From contig NZ_CP044218.1 of the NCBI RefSeq assembly GCF_008727715.1, forward strand, positions 3,055,501 to 3,119,500: DNA of 64,000 bases, given 5' to 3'. Both the position numbers and the translations under genes were made by a program. The notes beneath the pieces are model-generated. The model was not told where the DNA came from. It did not search any database and was given only the letters and a program-made list of their open reading frames with translations. The stretch comes from Mesorhizobium terrae (GTDB taxonomy: Bacteria; Pseudomonadota; Alphaproteobacteria; Rhizobiales; Rhizobiaceae). Of the stretch, positions 1-9,192 are shown one piece after another. Position 1 is the first letter of the stretch. The number at the start of each line of letters is the position of its first letter.

Positions 1-381
1 ATTCGCGAGGCGACCGACCGGCTGTTTCGCGACGCGGTTCTGGAAGGCGCGGTCAACGCTGCCTATCTGGCGGGTTTTCTCAAGGCCTGTGCCAAGGGGC
101 TTGCCGGCAGCGACGCCAGGATTGGCGGTCTTGAACAACCGTTCGGCAACCCGGCCACGCCGCTTGCCTTCGAGGCGGCGCTCGCCGTTTCGGCGTTGTC
201 GTTGCTCGGCACGGAGACGGCCCGCCGTCTCAGGATATGCGCCAACTGCCGCTGGCTGTTTGTCGACCGCAGCCGCAACTCCAGCCGGCTGTGGTGCGAC
301 ATGGCGGTCTGCGGCAACCGGCGCAAGGCCAGCCGTCACTATCATCGTCGCAAGACGGCTCTGGGGGCAGATCATGTCTAG
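1..381 (+). CDS. CGNR zinc-finger protein, 5' end cut by the window
   Basis: Frame 1 is open from base 1 to the TAG at 379-381, giving 126 visible residues with the N-terminus outside the window. The C-terminal 50 residues carry the zf-CGNR pattern: CANC, then WCDMAVCGNRRKASRHY, that is paired Cys-x2-Cys and Cys-x4-CGNR followed by a basic tail. In this family an N-terminal ABATE (stress-induced) domain precedes the CGNR finger, and the proteins are presumed nucleic-acid-binding regulators. The stop overlaps the ATG of the following lipoprotein gene (ATGTCTAG), so the two are probably co-transcribed. Family assignment is firm; the regulated target is unknown. Confidence 0.85.
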   Translation: MREATDRLFRDAVLEGAVNAAYLAGFLKACAKGLAGSDARIGGLEQPFGNPATPLAFEAALAVSALSLLGTETARRLRICANCRWLFVDRSRNSSRLWCDMAVCGNRRKASRHYHRRKTALGADHV

Positions 382-922
382 GAACGCGAAGATGGCCGGA
401 TGGTCCGGGCCGAAGCTGGGGGCGATGGGGCTGGCGCTGCTGTCCACGATTGCACTCGGCGCCTGCCGCCAATCCGAGGATGGCAAGTACTTCGAGGTTT
501 CCGGACGCCTGTTTGAATTCAACTATCGGCTGGCGCGCGCAACCTATGTCGTCACGCTCAACCCGATGCGGCCCATGGAAGACGGACAGGTGGCGGTCGT
601 GACCTTCGAGAACCCGGCTGGCGGGGCGCCGTTTGTCGTGGACCAGCCGATCTGGCCGAAAATGCAGCATGTGACGCTGACCAGCCCGGCGCTGACATGC
701 GTGGTGAAGGATCGCCCCTATGCGGTTTCCATTCGCATCCAGGATGCGACGGGCAAACTGCTGCAGACGCTGCAGACGACGCTGATCTCCGACGAGGACC
801 AGAGTGTGCTGCCTGACCGGCCGTTGGTTCTAGGTTCGGTCTATGAACTCAATCCGGAGCTGGCGGATCATCCGGATGGGCGATTGCCCGGCGAGCCGAA
901 GCCCAACTGCCCCAAGGCTTGA
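374..922 (+). CDS. Hypothetical lipoprotein
   Basis: This gene encodes 182 residues. The ATG at 374 lies inside the end of the CGNR gene. The N-terminus has a basic stretch, a hydrophobic core and a lipobox (LGAC, Cys at about residue 31), so it should be a lipid-anchored periplasmic protein. The rest is soluble, with further cysteines near residues 109 and 179 (one in the extreme C-terminal PNCPKA). An in-frame opening exists back to 89, but the signal peptide and the overlap with the upstream gene favour 374. I do not recognise the family and assign no function. Confidence 0.7.
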   Translation: MSRNAKMAGWSGPKLGAMGLALLSTIALGACRQSEDGKYFEVSGRLFEFNYRLARATYVVTLNPMRPMEDGQVAVVTFENPAGGAPFVVDQPIWPKMQHVTLTSPALTCVVKDRPYAVSIRIQDATGKLLQTLQTTLISDEDQSVLPDRPLVLGSVYELNPELADHPDGRLPGEPKPNCPKA

Positions 923-930
923 AACCGGAC

Positions 931-1608
931 CTAGCGTTCGCGCGACGCCATGTAGTTTAGCAGGGCCTTGCTGGCATCGCGGAAATGCCCGGTCAGATGG
1001 CCGACCGCGGCCACCCGGTCGCCTTGCATGCATGCGAGGAGCATGGCGCGATGTTCGTCCTGCGAGCGCTCACGGTAGTCGAGGTTGGACAGCACGATGC
1101 GCACATAGCGATCCGAGGCGGTGTGCTGCGCTTCGATCAAGTCGAGCAAGCGCCGGTTGCCGCAATCGCGATAGAGGGCCAGATGGAATTCGCGGTTGAG
1201 CTGTCCCCAACGGCCGACGTCGTTTTCGCGGTCGAGCTGCTCTAGCACTTCGGCGGCGAGGCGCAGGCTGTCGGGATTCTGCTTTTGTATCGAAAGCCTT
1301 AGCGCTTCGGCTTCGAGCAGCTCACGCAGCGCATAAAGCTCGCTAATGTCGGTGGCATTCATCGCCGCCACCACGGCACCGCGTGTCGGGTGGATGGCGA
1401 CAAGACCTTCGGCTTCGAGATAGCGCAGAGCGTCGCGCACCGGCATTCGGCTGACGCCGAAATTCTTGGCCAGTTCGTCCTGCCTGAGCATGGCACCCGG
1501 CGCCAGCGTGCCGGTGGCGATCGCCTCCCGCAGGATCGCCGTTACGCCGTCGGCCGCCGTTTGCGGCCTGACGCTTCTGCCTTCCGCGATCTTGGCCAGC
1601 CTGTCCAT
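931..1608 (-). CDS. GntR-family transcriptional regulator (FCD/FadR type)
   Basis: This gene encodes 225 residues from the ATG at 1608 (MDRLAKIAEG). The reading frame is open to 1764, but that extension would overlap the divergent gene. The N-terminal winged helix shows the GntR pattern (LRQDELAKNFGVSRMPVRDA, then LRYLEAEGLV); the C-terminal all-helical FCD ligand domain follows (ALRELLEAEALRL, NREFHLALY, EHRAMLLAC). It is divergent from the FAD oxidoreductase at 1709, and the roughly 100 bp between them holds a perfect TCGTATACGA palindrome, so autoregulation and control of that gene are likely. Ligands of FCD regulators are usually small organic or amino acids; the ligand here is unknown. 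Confidence 0.9.
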   Translation of the reverse strand: MDRLAKIAEGRSVRPQTAADGVTAILREAIATGTLAPGAMLRQDELAKNFGVSRMPVRDALRYLEAEGLVAIHPTRGAVVAAMNATDISELYALRELLEAEALRLSIQKQNPDSLRLAAEVLEQLDRENDVGRWGQLNREFHLALYRDCGNRRLLDLIEAQHTASDRYVRIVLSNLDYRERSQDEHRAMLLACMQGDRVAAVGHLTGHFRDASKALLNYMASRER

Positions 1609-1676
1609 GTGCCCATCCAGATTGTGAAACACGTCGTGCAGCAAAGCTCCTTGAACGTCAAATCGAATATGTATAC

Positions 1677-1686
1677 TCGTATACGA
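1677..1686. promoter_or_regulatory. Candidate GntR operator
   Basis: TCGTATACGA is a perfect 10-bp palindrome between the divergent GntR and FAD oxidoreductase genes. A second, overlapping half-matching GTATAC lies at 1671-1676. FCD-type GntR proteins commonly bind short TNGTNNNACNA-type palindromes, so this is the obvious binding site. It sits about 30 bp upstream of the 1709 start codon. Confidence 0.55.
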
Positions 1687-1708
1687 GAATACAATAGGGG
1701 AGGGAAGA

Positions 1709-2908
1709 ATGGAAAAACGAATGACGGAAGCGGTCGTCATCGGCGGCGGCATCGCGGGATGCACGCTGGCCTACGAACTGGCCTCGCGGGGTGTGGGGGT
1801 GACCGTGATCGAACAGAGCCTCATCGCGGCCGAATCGTCAGGGCGAAACACGGGGACACTGCTGTCCGGTCCTCAGCGCGCCGTGGTGGAGATGCTCGAC
1901 AAAAGCGTCGAAGTGTATGGCGAACTTGCCGATGGTCCCGTTCCCTTCGAGTTCGCACGGATCGGCCACCTGCTCATTTCCGAGGACGACGCCAGTTTGG
2001 AGGAAGCAGCCACGGTCGCGGATCGTTATCGCGAAGCCGGCGTAGGCATGGAGAAAGTCAGCGGGGGCGAACTCGCGCGGGACCATCCGCGGCTCGGCTT
2101 CAACGTTGCCGGCGGCTACTTCGTCGAACGGGCATGGACGCTGGAACCGATGGGCGCCACCCACGCCTTTGCCCATGTCGCGCGTTTGGCAGGAGCCCAT
2201 TTCAGAACCGGTCTCAGGGTCGCGCAGATCGCCTCGCGTGGCGGCAAGATCGCTGGTGTGCTGACGGATGACGGTATCATTGCCGCCGACATGGTGTTCA
2301 TCGCCAACGGTCTGTGGATGTCGGACATGTTGCGCCGTACCGTGGGTGACGGGCCATTGCCCGGCTTGCCGTTCACTGCCGGGCGCGGTTGGCTGATCCA
2401 GCTGGGCAAGCTGGACTTCGAACTGCCTTGGATCGTCGAGGAATTGACCTGGCCCGACCAGGACGAACTCGGCCGCCGTATGTCCTTGGCGGGCCTCGCG
2501 GACGTCGCGGCCCAGAACGACGACAGGGCCGGGGTCGAGGCTATCTGCCTCAATCCGATGATGGGCGGCGATGCGCGCCTTGGTGCCTCCGTGCAGCCGG
2601 CTTTCCGCGATCTCTTGCGCAACACCGATATGCCGAGCCGCATCGCCGCGCGGGCGCTGCGCATGATTTCCGGGCTCGGTTCACCAGCCGTGAAGAACGT
2701 CTATCCCGGCAACCGGCCGATGCTGTCGGACGGCCTGCCGGTCGCCGGCCGGACAGCGGTCGAAGGCCTTTTCGTGCATGGCGGCATGGGTTCGATCGGC
2801 ATGCACGCGGCGCCGGCGACGGCTCGCTGGCTGGTCGACGCGGTGCTGTCGGGAGACGGAAATCCGCTCCAGACATGGTTGCGGCCACAACGTTTCGCCG
2901 GATGGTAG
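1709..2908 (+). CDS. FAD-dependent oxidoreductase (DAO family)
   Basis: This gene encodes 399 residues from the ATG at 1709, preceded by GGGGAGGG. The N-terminus has the dinucleotide fold VVIGGGIAGCTLAYELASRG with an acidic residue ending strand 2 (VTVIEQ), typical of the D-amino-acid oxidase/glycine oxidase superfamily. The C-terminal GLFVHGGMGSIGMHAAPAT is the second FAD-contacting segment. The substrate is probably an amine or amino acid but cannot be named. It is divergent from a GntR regulator, which suggests substrate-inducible catabolism. No signal peptide is seen, so it is cytoplasmic. Confidence 0.85.
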   Translation: MEKRMTEAVVIGGGIAGCTLAYELASRGVGVTVIEQSLIAAESSGRNTGTLLSGPQRAVVEMLDKSVEVYGELADGPVPFEFARIGHLLISEDDASLEEAATVADRYREAGVGMEKVSGGELARDHPRLGFNVAGGYFVERAWTLEPMGATHAFAHVARLAGAHFRTGLRVAQIASRGGKIAGVLTDDGIIAADMVFIANGLWMSDMLRRTVGDGPLPGLPFTAGRGWLIQLGKLDFELPWIVEELTWPDQDELGRRMSLAGLADVAAQNDDRAGVEAICLNPMMGGDARLGASVQPAFRDLLRNTDMPSRIAARALRMISGLGSPAVKNVYPGNRPMLSDGLPVAGRTAVEGLFVHGGMGSIGMHAAPATARWLVDAVLSGDGNPLQTWLRPQRFAGW

Positions 2909-3071
2909 ACACTGAGGCCGCTCGACTACACAGATCAAAAAGCAGAGCCTGCGGCTGGAACGGCTCGCCACAAATCCAGCCGAATTGAATTGACGTTTGC
3001 GGATCGTGGCAGGAAGACTGCTTCCATTCCAGTCGCTGTAGCGAATCCCAACGGCTTCGCGCGGAGGTATC

Positions 3072-6000
3072 ATGACGCTGCACGACGTTGCGCTCGACGA
3101 CAAATTCGATCTCACCAAGGAACGGGTTTTCCTTTCCGGGGCGCAAGCCGTGGTGCGCATGCTCTTGATGCAGCGCGAGCGTGACCGTCAGGCTGGGCTT
3201 AAGACAGCTGGTTTTGTTTCCGGCTATCGCGGCTCGCCGCTCGGCGGGCTCGACCAGCAGCTGTGGCGGGCAAAAGCACAGCTTTCGGCCGCGGATGTCG
3301 TCTTCCAGCCTGGGCTCAATGAAGAGCTTGCCGCAACCGCGTGCTGGGGATCGCAGCAGGCCGAATTGCTGGGCGAAGGCAAGTATGATGGCGTCTTCTC
3401 AGTCTGGTATGGCAAGGGGCCGGGCGTCGACCGTTCGGGTGACGTTTTCCGCCACGCCAATCTTGCCGGCTCTTCCAGACATGGCGGTGTGCTTGCCCTG
3501 ATGGGCGACGACCACAATGCGGAATCATCCACCAACGCGCATGCCACGGAATTCGCATTCGTCGACGCGATGATCCCGGTTCTCAATCCTGCAGGCGTGC
3601 AGGAGCTGATCGACTACAGCCTGCTCGGCTTTGCCATGTCGCGTTTCTCCGGAACCTGGACCGCGATCAAATGCGTGAAGGACAATATCGAATCGACCGC
3701 TTCGGTCGATGCCTCGCTTGGTCGTCTCAATATCGTTCTGCCCGATTTCGACATGCCTCCCGGCGGTCTCAACATCCGAAACGAGCTTGACCAGCTTGGG
3801 CAGGAAGCACGCCTGCACGAGGCCAAGCGTGCCGCCATGGCGGCTTTCATCCGCGAGAACGGATTGAACCGCATCGTCTATTCCGGCGGTCGCAAGGCAA
3901 AGCTTGGTATTGTCACCGTCGGCAAGAGCTATCTCGATGTACGCCAGGCGCTCGAGGATATCGGCATCGACGAGGCGACGGCCAATCGCCTCGGTATCCG
4001 CCTGTTCAAGGTCGGCTGTCCTTGGCCGCTCGATCTCCAGCACGTCGTGGAATTCGCGCGGGGGCTGGAGACAGTGGTGGTGGTGGAGGAGAAGCGCTCG
4101 CTGATCGAAGTTCAGCTGCGCGAAAATCTCTACGGCACGGCCAACCAACCCGTCATCGTGGGCAAGAAGGATGAGCGCGGCGACTGGCTGTTTCCGGCCA
4201 AGGGCGCGCTCGACCCGAACGAGATCGCGATCGCGCTTGGCGAACGGATCATCAAGACCATCGGCCCGTCGGACGAAATCACCCAGCGCGTCTCGAAGCT
4301 CAAGCAATTCCAGGCGATGCTGGCCGACACCAAGGACATTGGCTCGCGCACGCCTTTTTTCTGCTCAGGCTGCCCGCACAATTCCTCCACCAAGGTGCCG
4401 GATGGTTCCATCGCCGCGGCGGGGATCGGTTGCCATTTCATGGCATTGTGGATGGACCGCTCCACGGTCGGTTTCACCGCGATGGGCGGGGAGGGCGCTC
4501 AATGGGTAGGACAGGCACCGTTCTCCAAGCGCGACCATATTTTCCAGAATCTGGGCGACGGCACCTATAACCATTCCGGCACGCTGGCGCTGCGCTTCGC
4601 GCTGTCTTCGGGCTCCAACATCACCTACAAGATCCTCTACAACGATGCCGTGGCCATGACCGGCGGTCAACCGCATGAGGGTGGCCTGACCGTCGACATG
4701 ATCGCCCGCCAGGTGCGTGCCGAAGGTGTCGACCGCATCGCCGTCGTCACCGACGAGCCGGAAAAATATGCCGGCAGGGCGGAGTTTCCCGTTGGTGTCA
4801 CCATCAATCATCGTGACGACCTCGACCGCGTCCAGCGCGAGCTGCGGGAAGTCAAAGGCGTGTCGGTGTTGCTCTACGATCAAACCTGCGCGGCCGAGAA
4901 ACGCCGGCGTCGCAAACGCGGCACCTTTCCCGATCCCGACAAGCGGGTCTTCATCAATGAACTGGTCTGCGAGGGATGCGGCGATTGCGGCGTGCAGTCC
5001 AATTGTGTTTCGATCCAGCCCGTCGAGACCGAATTTGGCCGCAAGCGCAGGATCGATCAGTCATCCTGCAATAAGGATTTTTCCTGCGTCAATGGTTTTT
5101 GCCCCTCCTTCGTGACGGTGCATGGCGCCAAGATCAGAAAGGCCGTCGGCGTTGCCGGCAAAGCGGATCCGCTGGCGGGCTTGCCAGAGCCGGAGCAGTT
5201 TCCGCTCAATAAGGACGGATGGGCGGCGATTATCGATGGGGTTGGTGGCACCGGAGTGGTCACCGTCGGCGCGATACTCGGTATGGCCGCGCACCTGGAG
5301 GGCAAGGGGTGCGGCATGATCGACATGGCCGGTCTCGCGCAGAAGGGCGGTTCGGTATTCACCCATGTCCGTGTTGCGCGATCGCCCGACGAGATCCACG
5401 CCATTCGCGTCTCGGCCGGCAAGGCCGACCTCGTGCTCGGCTGCGACCTCGTCGTTTCCGGCGCCAAGAAGGTGCTGGGGGCAGTGCGCGAGGGGCATAC
5501 CATCTTTGTCGCCAATACCGCGGAGATCATGCCCGGTGAATTCGCGCGGTCGGCGGATTTTTCATTGCCGACTGAGCGCTTGAAGAAAGCAATCCGCCAA
5601 GCCGCAGGTGACGGCCATGCACATTTCTTCGACGCCACCCGCGCAGCCACCGCGCTGTTCGGCAATTCGTTAGGCGCCAACATGTTCATGCTGGGTTTTG
5701 CGTTCCAGCATGGTGGCTTGCCGCTGTCGGCGGAAGCCGTTGAGAAGGCGATCGAACTGAACGGCGAAGCAGTGGCGATGAATATTGCCGCCTTCCGTTG
5801 GGGACGCCGCGCGGCGCACGAACCGGAATTCGTGCGCGGTCAGGTAGACCGCCAGGCCAAGGGTGGCCAGCCGACTGAAAAAGCCGAGACGCTCGACGAA
5901 GTCATCGCGCGGCGTGTCGCGTTCCTCACGGCCTATCAGAACGCGGCCTATGCCGAGCGGTACTCCAGGCGCATCGCCGCGCTGCGCACCGCCGAGGAGA

Positions 6001-6551
6001 AAGCAATCCCGGGCTCAAAGACCGTCACCGAGATGGCGGCGCGGAACCTGTTCAAGCTGATGGCGATCAAGGACGAATACGAGGTTGCGCGCCTTTATAC
6101 GGACGGTTCCTTCACACGGGCGCTCGCGCAGCAGTTCGAGAGCTACGGCAAGCTCGAATTCCATCTCGCGCCGCCGATCCTCGGCAGCCGCGATGCCGAC
6201 GGCAAGGCGCGCAAGTCGAGTTTTGGCCCGTGGATGATGAAAGGCTTTGGTGTGCTTGCAGCACTCAAGGGGCTGCGTGGCACGATTTTTGACATCTTTG
6301 GCTATGCGACCGAGCGCCGACAGGAGCGGCAACTGCTTGCCGAATATGAACGCGATCTCGATCTGATTGCCCGCTCGCTGACCCCGGCTCGCATCGAAGC
6401 CGCCGCGGCCCTTGCCTCAGTGCCGGCGATGGTGCGCGGTTATGGCCACGTCAAGCATGCGGCGATGGAGAAAGCTGCGGGCGAGCGATTGCGGCTTCTG
6501 GAGCGATTGGAGGGCGCTCAGACAGGCGCACAATTGCAAGCCGCCGAGTGA
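3072..6551 (+). CDS. Indolepyruvate:ferredoxin oxidoreductase, fused single-chain form
   Basis: This gene encodes 1159 residues. It should oxidatively decarboxylate aryl or branched 2-oxo acids to acyl-CoA with transfer of electrons to ferredoxin. The N-terminal pyrimidine-binding domain (GYRGSPLGGLDQQL, GDDHNAESSTN) is followed by a thiamine-diphosphate domain (FFCSGCPHNSSTKVPDG near residue 434; GDGTYNHSG) with the GDGT metal-binding pattern. A cysteine-rich iron-sulfur segment (CEGCGDCGVQSNC near 632, then CNKDFSCVNGFC) comes next, and then a gamma-subunit-like domain (GVGGTGVVTVG near 720, DMAGLAQKGGSV). In archaea these parts are separate IorA and IorB chains; bacteria such as rhizobia carry the fusion. 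It is on the same strand as the FAD oxidoreductase, 163 bp downstream, so the two could deal with an amino acid and its 2-oxo product; that link is inference. Confidence 0.93.
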   Translation: MTLHDVALDDKFDLTKERVFLSGAQAVVRMLLMQRERDRQAGLKTAGFVSGYRGSPLGGLDQQLWRAKAQLSAADVVFQPGLNEELAATACWGSQQAELLGEGKYDGVFSVWYGKGPGVDRSGDVFRHANLAGSSRHGGVLALMGDDHNAESSTNAHATEFAFVDAMIPVLNPAGVQELIDYSLLGFAMSRFSGTWTAIKCVKDNIESTASVDASLGRLNIVLPDFDMPPGGLNIRNELDQLGQEARLHEAKRAAMAAFIRENGLNRIVYSGGRKAKLGIVTVGKSYLDVRQALEDIGIDEATANRLGIRLFKVGCPWPLDLQHVVEFARGLETVVVVEEKRSLIEVQLRENLYGTANQPVIVGKKDERGDWLFPAKGALDPNEIAIALGERIIKTIGPSDEITQRVSKLKQFQAMLADTKDIGSRTPFFCSGCPHNSSTKVPDGSIAAAGIGCHFMALWMDRSTVGFTAMGGEGAQWVGQAPFSKRDHIFQNLGDGTYNHSGTLALRFALSSGSNITYKILYNDAVAMTGGQPHEGGLTVDMIARQVRAEGVDRIAVVTDEPEKYAGRAEFPVGVTINHRDDLDRVQRELREVKGVSVLLYDQTCAAEKRRRRKRGTFPDPDKRVFINELVCEGCGDCGVQSNCVSIQPVETEFGRKRRIDQSSCNKDFSCVNGFCPSFVTVHGAKIRKAVGVAGKADPLAGLPEPEQFPLNKDGWAAIIDGVGGTGVVTVGAILGMAAHLEGKGCGMIDMAGLAQKGGSVFTHVRVARSPDEIHAIRVSAGKADLVLGCDLVVSGAKKVLGAVREGHTIFVANTAEIMPGEFARSADFSLPTERLKKAIRQAAGDGHAHFFDATRAATALFGNSLGANMFMLGFAFQHGGLPLSAEAVEKAIELNGEAVAMNIAAFRWGRRAAHEPEFVRGQVDRQAKGGQPTEKAETLDEVIARRVAFLTAYQNAAYAERYSRRIAALRTAEEKAIPGSKTVTEMAARNLFKLMAIKDEYEVARLYTDGSFTRALAQQFESYGKLEFHLAPPILGSRDADGKARKSSFGPWMMKGFGVLAALKGLRGTIFDIFGYATERRQERQLLAEYERDLDLIARSLTPARIEAAAALASVPAMVRGYGHVKHAAMEKAAGERLRLLERLEGAQTGAQLQAAE

Positions 6552-6660
6552 AGTCTATAATCCTTGTGGCCGCGTGTTCGGCATCTGTCGTGTGCGCAGC
6601 TGTGATGCAGTAGGGAAACGTCTCTAATTTTAGTCTTTCTAAGCCTTTCTTAAGGCGGCT

Positions 6661-9009
6661 GTGTCAGGAGTTAGGTCCCGAGCACGGGAACCAGACGTGA
6701 CAATCACGCGAACGAAAGAACTGCCAGACGACGTCTACGTCCCCTTCGTGGAAACCCTTTTTCGCGACGGGTTCACGTTGGCCATCGGCATTTCCGCGCA
6801 ATCCGTGCTGATTTCGCTGGTTTGGGCGAAAACCGGCAACATAGCTTATTTCGCGGTGGTGCTTTGTCTTTTGGCTGTCGGCTTCGTGCGCGTGGTCAAC
6901 ATGCGCAACTATTCGGCCTTGCCCGTAGCTAAAACGCGTGAAGAAGCACGGCAGCGAGAAAACAGGTACATCACCTACGGTGCCTTGCATGGAGCCACGC
7001 TCGGTCTCTTCAGTCTCGTAGCTATCTATACCGCTGAAGATAGTTTCTCCGAGACTGCGGCAGTCTGCATTTCACTGGCGACAGCGACCGGTATCGCAGG
7101 GCGCAACTACGGTTCGCCCCGGATGGTCATTATCCTGATCATCACGCTGACCTGCCCAATGTCCCTTGGCTTTCTTTTGCGGGGCGATTTCTACCACATC
7201 GCTTTGGGTCTGCTCTCTGCGCCGTTCTTGTTGGCGATTCATCGGTATGCGGACACTGTCCGTGACGTTCTCTTTACCGCGATCTCCGCTGAAAAACGGG
7301 CTAATCGGATTGCCGGCCGCTTCAACCGCGCTCTAAACACGATGTCGCACGGCCTGGTCATGCTCGATCCTGACGGCAAGGTGATTGTCGCCAACGCCGA
7401 AGCCGCGCACCTGATGTCACTCAACTCGGCAGATCAGCTGCTCGGCAGGTCGATCCATTCGCTGCTGATGCGCGGCGTTGCCGGTGGTCTGCTGGCAGCC
7501 AAGGACTGCCGTTATGTCGAGGCGCAATTGACACGCGCCCTGCGCGAAGGTCGGGACCGCAAGGTGCTGGTGTCGTTGACCAATGGCCAGCACTACGAAT
7601 TTTCGGCACGCGAAGGCTCCCAGGAACTTGGTGTCATCACCTTCGAGGATGTCACTCAACGTGTGTCGGCCGAGGAACGTATCCGTTTCATGGCACGCTA
7701 CGACAGCCTCACCGGATTGATGAACCGCGCCTATTTTCACGAACTGGTCAGCGAGGCGATGTCGGGTGGCGACCGCAGCCGACTGTGTGGGCTGGTTGTC
7801 ATCGATCTCGATGATTTCAAGAGCATCAACGACACGCTCGGTCACCCGGTTGGCGACGGGCTGATCTATGCGGCAGCGGAACGCTTGTCCGCCTTTGCGG
7901 CTCCCGGTGTCACGATCAGCCGCTTCGGTGGCGACGAGTTCATGTTGTTCTTCGACCGGGTCGAGGATGAAAGCTATCTGTCCGGTTTGATGGAGCACAT
8001 CTTCTCGGGTCTTCAAGGTGAAGTGGATGTGGCTGGCCACGCGCTACGGATTCAGGCCAGCGCCGGCGCGGTGCTATCCAGGGTCGACAGCACGACTGTC
8101 GACGAGATGATCGTCAAGGCGGATCTCGCGCTCTACAAGGCCAAGGAACTCGGCAAGAATGGCTGGCGGCTCTTTGAAGCCTCCATGGATGCTGCCTTCC
8201 GCAATCGGCAATTGATGAAGGCCGATTTGCGTTCCGCGGTCGAGGCCAGCGCGCTGCGTATTGTCTACCAGCCCATCGTTGCCATGGAGACGATGCGCAT
8301 CGTCAGCTGCGAGGCGCTCTGCCGATGGGATCATCCCGACCTCGGCCCGATCTCTCCGGCAATCTTCATTCCGCTCGCCGAGGAGATGGGGATCATCTCG
8401 CAGATCAGCGAATTGGTGCTGAAGGCGGCTTGCGCCGAATGCGCCAAATGGCCAGAGCAGATTTCGGTTTCGGTCAATCTTTCGGCGAAGGATTTTCGCG
8501 ACAACGATGTCCTCGATAAGGTACGCAGAGCCCTTGCCGCCGCAAACCTGACGTCAAGTCGGCTGGAGATCGAGGTAACCGAAACGGCCCTTCTCGACGA
8601 CAAGGCGCAAACGCGCGAGCTGATCGAAGAAATCAAGAAGCTGGGCGTGCGCATCGCCTTGGACGATTTTGGCACCGGTTACTCCAGCCTGAGCTATCTG
8701 CACAAACTGCCGCTGGACAAGGTCAAGATCGATCGCTCCTTCCTTATGGATGTGGCCCAAAGTCCGCGTTCGCTGGAATTGCTCAAGGGCATCGTCAACG
8801 TTTCGCGCTCACTTGGGCTTAGCGTTACGATCGAAGGGGTTGAGACCTTCGAGCAACTGAAAATCCTGTCTCAGCAGGTCGAACCTGACCTTGTACAAGG
8901 TTTTCTTTTTGGCTCTGCGCTCAGCGCTTCGGGGATCGAGACTATGTCGAGCACGATCTGGCCCTTTGTTGACGAGATGCAAACGGCCCCACGCGCTGTC
9001 AAACGCTAA
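6661..9009 (+). CDS. Membrane GGDEF-EAL cyclic-di-GMP signalling protein with PAS domain
   Basis: This gene encodes 782 residues from GTG 6661; GTG 6697 is an equally plausible start. Residues of about 30-200 form several hydrophobic segments (a membrane sensor), followed by a PAS-like region (LDPDGKVIVANAEA). The diguanylate cyclase site is intact, SRFGGDEFMLFF near residue 420. The EAL phosphodiesterase domain is also intact in its signature (CEALCRWDHP near 550, DDFGTGYSSLSYL, KVKIDRSFL). Both catalytic motifs are canonical, so it could make or degrade c-di-GMP; which dominates cannot be read from sequence. A FeeM/LuxI-like synthase gene follows after 183 bp. Confidence 0.93.
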   Translation: MSGVRSRAREPDVTITRTKELPDDVYVPFVETLFRDGFTLAIGISAQSVLISLVWAKTGNIAYFAVVLCLLAVGFVRVVNMRNYSALPVAKTREEARQRENRYITYGALHGATLGLFSLVAIYTAEDSFSETAAVCISLATATGIAGRNYGSPRMVIILIITLTCPMSLGFLLRGDFYHIALGLLSAPFLLAIHRYADTVRDVLFTAISAEKRANRIAGRFNRALNTMSHGLVMLDPDGKVIVANAEAAHLMSLNSADQLLGRSIHSLLMRGVAGGLLAAKDCRYVEAQLTRALREGRDRKVLVSLTNGQHYEFSAREGSQELGVITFEDVTQRVSAEERIRFMARYDSLTGLMNRAYFHELVSEAMSGGDRSRLCGLVVIDLDDFKSINDTLGHPVGDGLIYAAAERLSAFAAPGVTISRFGGDEFMLFFDRVEDESYLSGLMEHIFSGLQGEVDVAGHALRIQASAGAVLSRVDSTTVDEMIVKADLALYKAKELGKNGWRLFEASMDAAFRNRQLMKADLRSAVEASALRIVYQPIVAMETMRIVSCEALCRWDHPDLGPISPAIFIPLAEEMGIISQISELVLKAACAECAKWPEQISVSVNLSAKDFRDNDVLDKVRRALAAANLTSSRLEIEVTETALLDDKAQTRELIEEIKKLGVRIALDDFGTGYSSLSYLHKLPLDKVKIDRSFLMDVAQSPRSLELLKGIVNVSRSLGLSVTIEGVETFEQLKILSQQVEPDLVQGFLFGSALSASGIETMSSTIWPFVDEMQTAPRAVKR

Positions 9010-9192
9010 GCCCCTTCAACGAGGGAGGGCGATTCCCGTTTGGCGCTACCGACAATGGAAGGGCTCTGATACATATTCGCCGGGGAGGGCGTTAACCTTA
9101 ACAATCGGTAAATGAGATCGAGTGCTTTTTGACCTTTACATGCAGACGCCGTTGCATACCCTCCCCATCGCGGTGGAGTACGGGGTAAAGTG

